A DNA stretch of 64,000 nucleotides from Meghimatium bilineatum (taxonomy: Eukaryota > Mollusca > Gastropoda > Stylommatophora > Philomycidae), in contig CM067299.1 in NCBI GenBank assembly GCA_034231615.1, positions 17,822,498 to 17,886,497 of the forward strand, written 5' to 3'. This document shows positions 36,286-48,700 of the stretch, one piece after another (positions within the stretch are counted from its first letter, which is position 1; every line of letters starts with the position of its first letter). The notes under the pieces are model-generated. The model ran no database searches. It was not told where the DNA came from and saw only the letters and a program-made list of their open reading frames with translations. A program made the translations under genes and the position numbers.

Positions 36286-36850
36286 TTAAATAATAATAAT
36301 TAGAATTGGTAATTGTCTAATTTGTTTTGTGAGTTTGTAGATGTCCGATGAGTCTGATTCGTGCACGGAAAGTTCTATTGCAGTGCATGCAGGAGTGCTG
36401 AAGGTTTGGGGTAGGAGAATTTTCGGATTTGTCCTTCCGCTTCTTGCGCTTGTGGATTGTCTGCAGTGTTCTTTCTTTTTCAAATTTCGTGATGCCAGCA
36501 GTGATCTGGGTGTGCCAGGCTGAACGATCAAGTGCTGTAGTCTCCCAGAAGCTAGGATCGATGCTGTAGTGCCTGAGAGAGCTTTTTCTGTGATCCTTGA
36601 AGCTCTTTTTCGACCCTCCGCTTGAAAGTTTACCTTCGCACAGCTCCCCATAAAATAATCTCTTTGGAAGGCACTTGTCTAGCATACGGACGATGTGGCC
36701 AGTCCAGCGGAGTTTGGACCTAGTCAGCATTGCATGGATGCATTGCGTACGGGACTTCTGTGTCTGGTACTCGATCCTGCCAACGTACTCCCATGAGGTT
36801 TCGTAGGCACTGAAGGTGAAAAGAGTTCAGCTGTCAAGCGTGTCTCGCAG
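36286..36850 (-). mobile_element. LINE 3' end, family G, with C-terminal zinc-finger motif
   Basis: Frame 36317-36730 reads RSKLRWTGHIVRMLDKCLPK, DPSFWETTALDRSAWHTQI and the C2H2-like CMHCNRTFRARIRLIGHLQT + H, then a stop. Upstream (to about 36850) NSFHLQCLRNLMGVRWQDRV is in another frame. This end-of-RT layout with a nucleic-acid-binding finger is known in animal LINEs. Confidence 0.85.
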
Positions 36851-37148
36851 AGACAGTCCAGCAAGATGCAGCATAAAGCAGAAATTATATATGAAAAGAA
36901 TGGGGGAAAAAATAATAGAAATATAGGCAACTGGAAATAGATGTAAAACAATGCTAAAATGTATGATAGTGATGCAACATTATAGTAAAATTTGTGATGC
37001 AAATGGAAGATATTTTTTGGAAAATAAATAGCAGATATAAAAAGAAAATATATTTGAAAATGAAGAAATATGCTTGTATATATAAAAGTAGAAAATATTT
37101 TCACCTGTTTGCATAATTTGTGAATATTTTCACTACTGATACCTGTAT

Positions 37149-37655
37149 TTAACACTTTGCTCATCAGCAATCCAGAGCGTACTTGTCCATTACCGAATGT
37201 GCACACAAAATTGTATTAATATACATCGCAGTCTTTAAAAATTTGTATAAAATCGATCTAGCGCAAAAAAAGCCTTGAAACTTTCTATTTGTTGTAACGA
37301 CTGCACTTTCTGAATGAATTTGAAAGCTCCAGAGTTATTTCAAGTGCAAAATGCTGCTTATCATAATGCTAGGCCTAGACTTACATAAATTTCCATATAT
37401 CATACAATATTTCCTTCGAAATCTCCGATATTTCTTGATAAAACCTCACATACTATGTCTATATCATTATTCCCGATGTGCCTCCATTTTTACAGAACAT
37501 AATTTCCCGGAAACACTACATTTTAGCAACATTATTGCAATGAGTATTCCCATTTTTCTGATTTATCATAGCGCATTCGACTAGCGTCGAACTTGATCAG
37601 CAAGGTTCTGTAACGGAAATTCGTATAGCGTCGAAATTAGTCCACAAAGTGTTAA
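37149..37655. mobile_element. Possible piggyBac-like MITE with TTAA ends
   Basis: TTAACACTTTG at 37149-37159 and its reverse complement CAAAGTGTTAA at 37645-37655. The inverted match is only 11 bases, and the interior has no transposase, so this is tentative. Confidence 0.45.
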
Positions 37656-37689
37656 TAGATCTACCTATCTATCTATTCGCTAAATCCTT

Positions 37690-38050
37690 TATTACTTTTC
37701 AGCGTCAGGTGTAGAAGAGTTCTCTGGAGATGGCCCTCGTGTGTGCTGAGTATATTGTAGAATTTTTCGTTTTCAAGGTCAGCCTCTAGGTCTGTCTTCA
37801 CTGTATCTGTGTAGCATAGCTTGCTGTGGTATGTTGTCTGGTGGTAGTCTGCTGATGTGTGGAAACCATTTGATAAGTTGGCTCTTAATATATTCCAAGA
37901 TTGTGGGCGGTGCCGGTTCTTTGTATAATGTCCTTATTTCTCACTCTGTCTCAGCAATATTCCTAGGATTCTGCGTAAGCATGCCATTTCAGCTGTCACA
38001 AGTTTACGTTTGTTTTCTGCTGTCATTGTCCATGTTTGTCAATAATATAT
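37690..38050 (-). mobile_element. LINE 3' fragment
   Basis: The minus strand reads EIRTLYKEPAPPTILEYIKS, QLIKWFPHISRLPPDNIPQQ and AMLHRY, the segment after reverse transcriptase. Broken at both ends. Confidence 0.65.
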
Positions 38051-38199
38051 AATTTATATATATTCAAACTATTGAATCTATTTATATTGCCTAGAAAATT
38101 ACTGCAGTCAAGGAAAATGTTCGGCTGATGACTTCGTCCAGAATAGGATACTCTACCATTTTAAAAAAACATATATATTTATTTATTTAAAATTTATAA

Positions 38200-38820
38200 A
38201 CTCCTGGTTTACTATGCTAGAATTCTCAGCACTCTCCTCTTTGGTAGTGAAACATAGACAATCTATATGCAGCAGGAGAGATGACTAAACAGATTCCACA
38301 TGTGGCGCCTACATAGAGTTGGAGTTAGGGGTTAGGTAGGAGTTACTTGGAGTTAGGTAGCAGGACAAAGTCACTAACACTGATATATTGGAAAGTTATG
38401 TGGCAGGACAATGTCACTAACACTGATATATTGGAAAGTTATATGACAGGACAAAGTCACTAACACTGATATATTGGAAAGTTATATGGCAAAACAAAGT
38501 CACTAACACTGATATATTGGAAAGTTATATGACAGGACAAAGTCACTAACACTGATATACTGGAAAGTTATATGGCAGGACAGAGTCACTAACACTGATA
38601 TATTGGAAAGTTATGTGGCAGGAAAAATTCACTCATAAGGACCTCATAAAAAGGTTCTAACAAATTACTGTGGCACTAGATATATAGGAGTACCTAAGAA
38701 AAGAATAACCTGGTGGAATAATGAAGTTAAAGATGTCATGAAAACTAAAAAGAAACAGTTCAAGACCTGGCTGAGAACAAGAACAGAAGACTATATAAGA
38801 TACAGATTAGCAGGATGAGA
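38200..38820 (+). mobile_element. LINE remnant with an amplified 43-bp internal unit
   Basis: TTCTCAGCACTCTCCTCTTT resembles the LYGSETW region, and TNTDILE recurs in the unit. 38361-38630 is a 43-bp tandem array, six full copies plus a partial, containing TCACTAACACTGATATATTG. Confidence 0.6.
38361..38630. repeat. Minisatellite, 43-bp unit x6.3
   Basis: Starts at 38361, 38404, 38447, 38490, 38533, 38576 and 38619, with 1-3 substitutions per unit. 43 is not a multiple of three, so it grew after the LINE frame was lost. Confidence 0.96.
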
Positions 38821-38982
38821 TACTTACTGCACTGTAAGAACAAACAAACAAAATGCACATCAAACAAAAAACAGGAAAAATCTTGAATCATGTATGGAGA
38901 AAATCTTAGTAGACTGTGTAGAGTCCACTAGACAGTTCTATAAAGTCATAGCATAAATGAGAACACAAGATGAACCTTCTCA

Positions 38983-39138
38983 CCTCCGAATATGGATGTG
39001 TCGGGCCATTGACGCAAATAAAACGGCGGTGCAACGTAATTTTCATTTTCTGGACTGCATCCTGCTGGAAATCTAGTAGAACTATTGTCCTGCTATAGGA
39101 GATAGATATAGGAGAGTTTGAGCATGAACGCTGAAGAA
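38983..39138 (+). mobile_element. SINE-B, exact 11-bp target-site duplication
   Basis: GAACCTTCTCA at 38972-38982 and 39139-39149. The head CCTCCGAATATGGATGTGTC and the tail GCTGAAGAA are present. Confidence 0.92.
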
Positions 39139-39299
39139 GAACCTTCTCAACTAACAAAATATATAAATGATAGGCAGGGCATACCTATGATCAGAGTGTA
39201 AGATCAGAGAAAGGCGGGAAGAATATTTTCAATTCCACCAGAAAATAGACATATGTGTCATGTGCCATATTCTCTCCAGAATGTTGTCTTCCCAATGAG

Positions 39300-39480
39300 C
39301 GAACAGAGACAAGACAAGACAATACAAAGAAAGAGTCTCAGGGTTGACCTCTACTTCAGTACAAAAACGTATGACCATAGGATTATATGATACAGGCATT
39401 GATACAGAATCGTGGGAACAGTATGCCATGGATCGTGTTGCATGGAGGGAAAAGATGATAAAATAACCTAAACAAAGATA
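39300..39480 (+). mobile_element. LINE tail fragment, family G
   Basis: GIDTESWEQYAMDRVAWREK then a stop; compare DPSFWETTALDRSAW at 36.5 kb. Confidence 0.6.
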
Positions 39481-39493
39481 GCAATATTCTAAA

Positions 39494-39638
39494 ACAGGGG
39501 TTCTCAACTTTTTCAGATGGCAAGTACCACCAACACGTAATCGTTAGTGCCTTCAAGCATATTTTGACTTGCATGTTGCAAGCATGCTTGCATGTTGCAA
39601 GCATGTGTTCTTATGAGAGCACCAGGTTGAGAATGCAT
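39494..39638. mobile_element. hAT-like MITE with exact 8-bp target-site duplication
   Basis: The left end CAGGGGTTCTCAACTTT is inverted as AGGTTGAGAATGC at the right. ATTCTAAA is at 39486-39493 and 39639-39646. It lies just downstream of the kinesin stop codon. Confidence 0.83.
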
Positions 39639-39664
39639 ATTCTAAATAATTATTTTTCAAGATA

Positions 39665-39676
39665 GATACTTACTTA
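39665..39676 (-). other. Stop codon abutting a perfect 5' splice site (probable 3' UTR intron)
   Basis: TAA ends at 39674, and 39673 downward reads GTAAGTATC. A donor so close to the stop would put the exon junction 0 bases downstream of the stop, which is compatible with normal message stability. If it is not used, the 3' UTR would enter an hAT-like element within about 35 bases. The downstream UTR exon was not located. Confidence 0.6.
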
Positions 39677-39774
39677 TGCAAAATCCTTGACAGCTGCTGG
39701 ACCTCCTCCACCTCTAATTCCAACATTCTGGATAACCTGACCTCCAGTATGCTGACCAGGTCGAATAGGCTTGG
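39674..39774 (-). CDS. KHC: KHC last coding exon i, with stop codon
   Basis: The acceptor is TTTCTTTCATAG. It encodes [33 protein letters not shown] and TAA. The IAK motif binds the motor heads in the folded inactive state, and the glycine-rich end resembles the vertebrate AIRGGG tail. The stop (39674-39676) is followed immediately by GTAAGTATC, a consensus splice donor. Confidence 0.95.
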
Positions 39775-42700
39775 CTATGAAAGAAAATTTGTACATATCA
39801 TTACAGAACAATGCATACACTAATAATACAAGTGTTTGGTTTAGTGTTCACAGTTTCATTGCATTCAACAACATGAGACATATTTTAACATTCAAACAAA
39901 TACATGATAAAAATGAGTTTAGTAAAAGTTTCCTCAATCAAAACCACACTCAGTTTACAAATATTCAGTACCTGTGGCACATTATACAGTCTTAGCAAAG
40001 AGGCAATATGATGTGTTGATGCTCTATCTTGAAACATGAGACTAGTTCACTCAGCAGTTGCACAGCAGACATAAATGACCCAAGTTCAACACTATTGATT
40101 TCTATTTCCCACATTGAAACTGATATTTATAGAAATCTTGGTTTAGTGTCCCAATGACACTGGATGATAAACTTCCCGGGCAGAGAAATGATACTCTTCA
40201 CTGGTAACACATTTGAATACTAATACAAGATATTTGCATCTTCTATATTAAGGTCACTTGTTGTGCTAGATCATAAAATTTACCATCAGGATGAAGTCTT
40301 CAAACCAGTTAAAGCTGACAGGAACAATTCCATGATAATAAATTATATTGTGGCATGTTTATTTTCCGTTATTTGTGTGTGCTTCAATTTATCTTGCTTT
40401 CTTTGTCACTGCTAAAGCAGACTGGCTTGTTTTCTGACTCAGTTGACTTCCATTGGCATTATATCTCCTGATGATGACTACAAGACACCAGATTAGTTTG
40501 TTTATTAGTTACCTTCTCCTATTACTATACCTTATATTGACTCTTGTCCACATGATGAAAGTCATTGGACAGGAATATTTTATAAGGAACATAAATACCA
40601 CTTATTATCTTCCCCACCGTATTCAAATGGTAGTCATTCACACACTGACCAGCAAACCCGAATTTTGAATCCACTCATTCATGGTTTTAAATAAAAATGA
40701 CTCCCGCAGTTCACCCAGCCACCAGGAAGTAAGTTACCAGGGCTCATGTTCTAGGAAGGTCGAGGAATGGCGCAACGCTACTGATCAAGTGCGATAGGCG
40801 ACACTAGTCAGGCAGTTTCTATTTAATCCAATGACAGGGCCAGTTTGCACTTATGGGAAACCATGTGCTATGACGCTAATGCAGAACTCATATTACCATT
40901 ACTACTGGTAAAGCATTGCCATCTGACCATGACTCATTATTTATATGATATGAAATTGTCTTACATTGCAACTGACATTTCAGTCTGAAGGATGTTCAAC
41001 TATTCATCACCTCATTTGGATGGGAGACAATCACATGCTCCAGAGATGATCAAGCTGTCAATGGAAGCAAGAGGCTGCTGTATACTGCACATAAGATTTT
41101 TGCCCGCCCTTTACGAAGATTATTTTGATTTTATGTCTTACGATCAAAAGAGCTATTGCACTCTTTTATGTAATTTGCACAGATAGCGGGGACTTCTTCA
41201 AAGCTTCATTTCATACCCAGAAGACTCAATTTCTTAGCGGCATGCAATAATTTGAGAGTGTTGTGTCACTACCACAAGATATCCTCACTACATAGGCATT
41301 CTTACTAGGAGTTTGTTGTTGAAAATGGTGGTTGGTTTGATGGACCACTGGTGAAACTTTCAGACCTTTCGCACGCAGTTATATAAAGATTTAACCTTTA
41401 GCACGCTGTGTTTACAATTCGGGCGACACATTTAGCCCAAATTGTGTCATTTCTTGATTTCGAGCGGCGAAATCCGTCGCCCAGTGCGTTAAACCCGAAT
41501 CCAAACAAAAAATTCAGATTTGTAATTTTTTTGAGAGAATGTTTTGGCAACTTGCAGTAGATAATTTATCTAACTTCCTATTTCTATTACTAAAATGGCG
41601 TCAGAAGATGTCCTGTGATTATGATTTTGAAATCTGAACAATCTTTAGCCATCCACAGAGGCGAAGCGACATGACAGTGAATTGAGTTTTATATACTTTT
41701 ATTTCATCGTATATTCAGTGAAATCATTATTTATTCTGAATTTAAAGTGGAAATCTTGAGAGGTAAGTACTTCCAATAGATTAAATAAAATAGAACATGA
41801 GATTCTACAAGGTTTTCATTATGTAAAATATATAATATTCAACAGCTTTCAATCGATAAAAAATACAATAGGCCTAGATCTAGATAGGTCTAAATCTGTC
41901 TTTAACACTTTCTCGCACATCTCATATCACACACACACACACAAACAAAACTTACACCAATATATGCAGAATTTAATTCTTCATTTATATGTGCAAATAT
42001 TATTTAAATATCTTTAACAACAAAAAAGTTATAGCAATTTCAAAACAGCCACCAACGATTGCATAACATTTTCAAAAACAAATTCTGCGGCAGTCAGCAG
42101 CAGGAGAGAAATTACGTAATTGTAGACACAGCGTGTCTAAGGTTAAAGTGATAAAAACAAGGTAAATTATCTATTCTGGACACATAAGACATACACTCTG
42201 TAGGAAGCAAACATGTCAGCAAGATGATAATTATAACTAAGAGGTAGGGAATTATTTAGGAAATGGATAAAGAATATGTCATAATCTAATAACCTTCGAA
42301 TGATAGAAAATATTGGGAATTAATTTATGATTTTCATCATGGAGACAGTGTATTATATGATTAATATTATTTAAACTAGCTATATTGTCAGGAAAACTAA
42401 TGTGGAGGTGTTGGAAGCATCAAATACGAGACAGAGCTTAATTAATAATATAAGAAAAAGACAATATTTATTTTTTGGCCACATTATGAGGCAAGGAGGT
42501 ATGGAAAACAGGCAAGATTGAAAGCAAGATAAAGTGAGAAAATATTAGTCAGTTTAACAACCTGGCATGATAAACAACAAAGATCCTGATACACAATACT
42601 GGAGATAGAGATCTGTGGAGATCCATGATCGTATATGCCAGCTGACATGGCACCTGATGATTAGCAAACTATGTCAATTTTCACAGATTTCATTTATACT

Positions 42701-45700
42701 GATACCTGTTACACAGCAGACAAAACTTACCGATTTGAGGAACATGACCTCGGCGTGCTAGATTTCTTTGTCGGACTGCTTCTTTAATTCTATCAACCTC
42801 CATCTGATACCTGAAATAAGACAATGAGAAAATGTATATTTGTTTACCCTAACAAACAATTACTTTTATAAAGCTGCAGGTGACAAAAAGACAGTTTATA
42901 AATACACTTGCATCTTTGTCATATTTTCTCAAATATTCTACATCTATCAAGATGTCATATAAGTATATTTTTGTTATATAACAAATGTTCTATCATGTTC
43001 TTCTAAGACCATGGTTTTTTAAAGTGAGAGAAGTCACCATCGGGGGGAAGTAGATTTGGAGGGATAAGATATTTAAGTGTCAAAGCATCAAACAACAATG
43101 AAGCTTTAGAAAACACAGAACCAGTCAAGAGACATAAAAAAAAAGATTCAAGCTTGTTCAACTTTTATAAATACAGGTACCAAGATTAAATTATTGATAT
43201 TGATCATGCTGACATTGGTCCCTACTATGCTTATGCAAAAAGTGGCAAACTTCTTCTGTAAATGGAAAGATATTCCATTGCATTAAAATAAAAACAAACC
43301 ATTACACGTTATGTTAACGTTTAAAAAAACATTTATATAACTTTCAAACGTTTCTTCACATATGTCTTTATTTGAATTTGATGTCTACTATATGTAGTGT
43401 CCGGCTCTGTGGCAGATGGTACAGGGCACATGTCGGATGGTGAAAATTACCAGGCTAAAATACCACCAGGCAACTATGCATGCAGCAGATTATTCAGAAA
43501 GCAATACTATATATATAGCAATACAGATATATATATATACATCTTGCCTAGAAAATGACAACAACCAAAAACTTTTGGGTTGATCATTACGTCTAAAACG
43601 GAATATGCAACCAACACCCGCATCAAGTAATAGACAATCCAAAATAAATATGGGAATATGGTAGGGAAAGGAGCACTGGCCTATATGAAAGGGGTCTCAA
43701 TTTTTTACTTGTGTCTTCTATCAAAGGACCCCAATGGATAATGAAAATATGCAGGATATTGGACCGTTGCCATTTTGTTGCACTCCTAGGTGGCTGGGAA
43801 TTCTAGATGAGCAATCATTGCAGATGGGTCAACAGATCTGACAGAAGAATGATGTGCTAGATGGCCCAAGAGTGTGTGCTGCACTTCAGCAGGACATGAT
43901 AATCCTGGGAAACTGCCATACTGGAATGCCTCCCTTCAGTGACTACTTCCCTTTGGGGACTAAATATGGATCTATAAATCATCTCACAACCGTGCCTTTG
44001 AGACAACCTTCTAAGTGTCCAGGTATCATATCAGTTACTAAACTGAGATGGACCTGTACCTGTAGCAGCTTATCCCTATTATTTCATTTCTCAACTTGAT
44101 ATTTCTCTATTGCTTCTTCCTATGTTTCAGATAGTATCCATGTTTGTCAATGACACAATGAAAATGAAAATGTATAAAATCTGTAAAATATCAGCCATTA
44201 TTTTGTTTATCAGGAAGCATAAGAATATCTATGGAATCATATGAGATCAGAAACATTTCATACATTCTACCATCTTCAATTATGTTTTAAATGTATGTGC
44301 ATTATGTAATTTAGTTTATCAAGGATTCGACTGACATGATGAATGTTGACTGTATATTGCTAGTTATTTGTTTTGTTCCTCTGGAATTATGGAGATCTCT
44401 AGTATCCTTTTTTATTAATTTAGAGATGAGGAGAGAATTCTCCATAGTTTTATTTTGTACCCAGAAAACAATGCTTTGAAAAGCTTCCTACTCGGAGGGG
44501 TAAAAAAATTAATGTATAGATGGCATACAGGCATGCCATATACTAATGGTTTGCTTTATAGTTACCGTGTATGCTGTTGTAAAGAGTTTGATCTGATGGG
44601 ACAATAGTAAAATCTTTAGATGTTCTGCATGCAGATACCTTACTGCTGATTTCCAATGATTATATTATAGATCGTGATGCTATAATAGAGTATATCTAAA
44701 CCTCCAAATTTTTAATACAAACAATGCAAAATAGCAACACATTGCTTACAAATATTGATCAATGAATGACGGAATCAACTTCATTGCACTTAATGCAGAT
44801 CAATAGGTGTGTTTCAGTAGGTAAGTAAACTGTAAGGTATGCTGATATAGTTCCTTTGTCTTACTGCTTATATGCATTTTATCCATCCTTAATAAACAAC
44901 TTCTTGCAAAACTGTTTCTTTTGATGGCAATGTTATGAAAATGACACATTGAAGAAAAGAGACAGCCTGAGTTGATTAGAGCAGTTATGAATAACTATAA
45001 AATAATGGAGAGGAGAATGAAAGAGACACTATACATCTTCAGAGAATGATAGAAATATAGTTTCCAGGGAAAAGAGAAGAAAGTGTGCCCCCTCCAGAAT
45101 TATCAGAAGAGCACACAACCAACACCTGACTGGAACACTGAGTGTATACACTCTTAGATAGCTGATGAGATTAGCATTTATGGGAATATCCCCAGTGCTA
45201 GTTCTTATTCAATCTGTTGCTTTTATTTTGGATGCGCCACTGTTATTAATGTATCTACATAAATGTGCAATAGAAGAGGTGGCCATACCCATTTTGTATT
45301 CTTGTGTTGCTTACATCACACCAACTGATACCAAAAATAGATAAAGAAAATTGTGCAACAGTTTTGTCATAATAATATAATATACATGGCTGGATATTAT
45401 TGTAAGAAAAAACAGCAGGAAGGTATACTTAGATTAACACTTTGCTGCCTAAATTTGACAACTGTTGAATTTTCAGTATACACCAGGGGTGAGTAAAATC
45501 TGCTCAACCACGTAATATTTACCTGGCTCACCAGGTTGACTTAAATTACAACATGCACAAGCACCTGAGCTAGAAAAATATCACATCACAAGTAATCTGA
45601 GCTAAAAACAAAATATGATGCTAAACAGTGATAAGGAGATAATTATTATGTCAAGCCTCTGATGTTACTACATTAAAAACAGTGCTGTCTGCTGCCAACC

Positions 45701-48700
45701 TTTGATGTTACTAACTGAAAACAGTGCTGTCTGCTGCCAACCTTTGATGTTGCTAACTGAAAATAGTGCTGTCTACAGCCAACCTTTGATGTTTAAAAAT
45801 AAAATAAATTGGCAGCATATCCTATTCAGGACGTGGCTATCACACCAGCATGTTTTTGGCTGTAGTGATTTTCTAGGCAATATAAATACATTTAGTAGTT
45901 TGCCAGTGCTTTCTGAACGGTCCAGATGCACAATTGCCTGTGGCGGGGTTTGAAATCGGTACCTTAGCTGTCACAGATGGGCTCTGTACCACTCCGCCAC
46001 AGAGCCTCTGATATTACTAACTGCAGAGTTGCCTGTCACCAACCGCCAATGTTCAACATTACAGACTTCAAACACAACAAACATTTTAATGCAAAAATAG
46101 GTTTCTGTGGATAGCATCAGCTATGCCCATCAATATCCATTGGAATTTCAAAGGACTTTTAAAAAAGGCTTGCTGGCCACATCCAACGTGAAGACTGCTG
46201 AATCTAACTTGCCAACTCAAAAAAGGTACACACTCTTGGTGACCAACATTCACGATTGTCTCTCTTGATAATGTTGCAATAACACAACAACTTTTACAAT
46301 TGGTAGCATATCTTATTCAGGACTTAGTCATCAATCCAGCATTTTATTTGGGCGTAGTGATTTTCTAGGACATATAATATGTTCAGTAGTACTACTAAAT
46401 AAATCTCATTCTGGATACTACATCATTACATAATGGCTGCTCCAAGGGAATACAGAGATTAGCAATGTATTGAAGCCATATCTAATTTAAAAATTGATAA
46501 TTTATTGTAATTTAGTTTGTTCAATATATTCAAAATAATGCATAACTAAGATAAGCATTATAAAAAAATACTATTATGGAAGTCTGAGGGTGGCCTGAAG
46601 GAGAAGACAGAAGACAAGTGATGCAGATGAAAGGCACATACATCCTCAAATACAGATTTATTATGTATATTTTTTTCTCGGCCATACGGATTGCAAATCT
46701 GCAAAATTAGCCACGAGAGTCTGCAATTTCAGCTTCGTAGTCTGTTATTTTAACTGACAGTCTGTAAAGACGCAAAGATCATAACACTGAACATTTTTTT
46801 AAAACTGAGCCCTCTTTTTATTTTAATGAATTGTTAAAAATAACACTGGAGTAGACTGAGCCCATATTAGTTTGTCTTGAGTACAGTGATGTTGGCTTAT
46901 AACTAATACACAATAAGCATTCAAGACAACACTGTCATAATTACAAAACTGTGCAAACATCATTGGTAATTAGAGATAAGTATGCTGTGGATTGCTGCTC
47001 TGTAAAGTTTTCAGTTTAACAACACAGTCAAAGTACTTTCAAAACAAGAAAACTGTAATACTATTTACTAGCATTTATTTTACACTTTGTCCGGTTCTGT
47101 AACGTAGAGATACAGAGCGCATTCCGGACAGCCATCAAACGACACAGCCTAGAAAAGACTAAAATGGAGGGGATGATGCCAGGGCAATGAAAAAAGAGGT
47201 ATGCCACGAAGAAGATGGATGTAAGATATTAAACACAATCTGAACATGACACTCATAGAAACAGGAAAATTGGTATGAGTTTTAAAAGGTTGTGATGACT
47301 GCAAGATCCTCTCCAGGATATGCTACCTATGATGATATTCTGTACCAAATAAAGTCACAGAAAATCTGTACAAGTTTACAGGTGTGTCTGTGTGTGTTGT
47401 ATAAGAAATATTCAACTGAACAAAAGCAAATAATAGAAATCCTAGAAATAATGGCACTTTTTATTGCAAATTTCGCCCATGTGTTGCCAGGCCCAAAAGG
47501 GGAGCAAAGAATAGCAACACTGTTTACCTTCTACGCATGTCGTAAAAGGCGACTAAGGAAGTTACGGGATGGAGTTGGCTGTCCCATCCCATATAGGGTC
47601 AGTGACCCAAAGCCATGCTGAAGTCGGATGTGTCATGTCGAAAGGCGCGGATATCGCAGCAATGCTGTAAACCATGACATAAAACATTCCATTCTCCTGA
47701 CTACATCCTGCTAATCTGCAGGAGTTTGAGAACGAATGCAGAAGAAGAAGATTGCAAATTTCACTCCAATTTAAGAAATTATTTTTAAGCATAAAGAAAC
47801 ATGAGAATACTGAAAATAATGCTAAAAGAAAGAATTGCAGGTAAGTGTCCATGACAAAGACAATACTGTGGTTAAACATTAAGAAGTAGACAAATATGTG
47901 TCCATCAATATACACCATCAAGGAGAGAGAAATGCTATTTTCACAAAAAAATGTTAAGATATATATTTGACTTGACTTCAATAATAAACTGGACACTTGG
48001 TTTCAATAATAAACTGGACACTTGGTTTGAATAATAAACTGGACACCAGGTTTAAATAATAAATTATGCACTTGGTGTAAATAATAAACTGGACACCTGG
48101 TGTAAATAATAAATTAAGACACCTGGTGTAAATAATAAATTAAGACACCTGGTGTAAATAATAAATTAAGACACCTGAAGTAAATAATAAACTCGATGAA
48201 CGCTGAAGAAGAAGACACTTGGTGTGAATAATGAACTATACATTTAGTGTGAATAATAAATTAGACACTTGGTGCAAATAACAAACTGGACACTCAGTGA
48301 GAATAATAAATTAGACACTGTGTAAATAATAAACTGGACACTTGATGTAAATATAAACTGGACACTTGGTTTGAATAATAAACTGGACACTGTTGGAATA
48401 ACAAATATTCTAAAGTAAAAAAGGAAAAGGTGACTGATGTAGATCAAATTAATTGAGATTGAATACATTTTTGAGATTTCAAAAAAGCGTAGAATTTAAC
48501 AAATAGAAACCAAAATACTGAAAAAGTATGCAAGAAGTATATCTGTCAACTTTTACTATTTAAAAAAAAATATTTTTTATATAGAATATACTTAGATTTT
48601 TTTTAATACTCTGATAATGATCATTAATATAAAGAAGAATTGTATGTTTATTTTTGACAGTAAATACAGAATGATACTTCTGGAAGTCGACACATATAAG

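Noticed and set aside
36724-37206. 160-codon minus-strand hydrophobic frame
   Set aside because: Poly-pyrimidine, AT-rich sequence read through. Its end overlaps LINE family G in a different frame.
47562-47996. 144-codon minus-strand frame
   Set aside because: Its start side is intron sequence and its end lies in antisense SINE-A; no motif.
47975-48400. CRISPR-like array
   Set aside because: The units abut without unique spacers, and this is an animal genome; it is a minisatellite.
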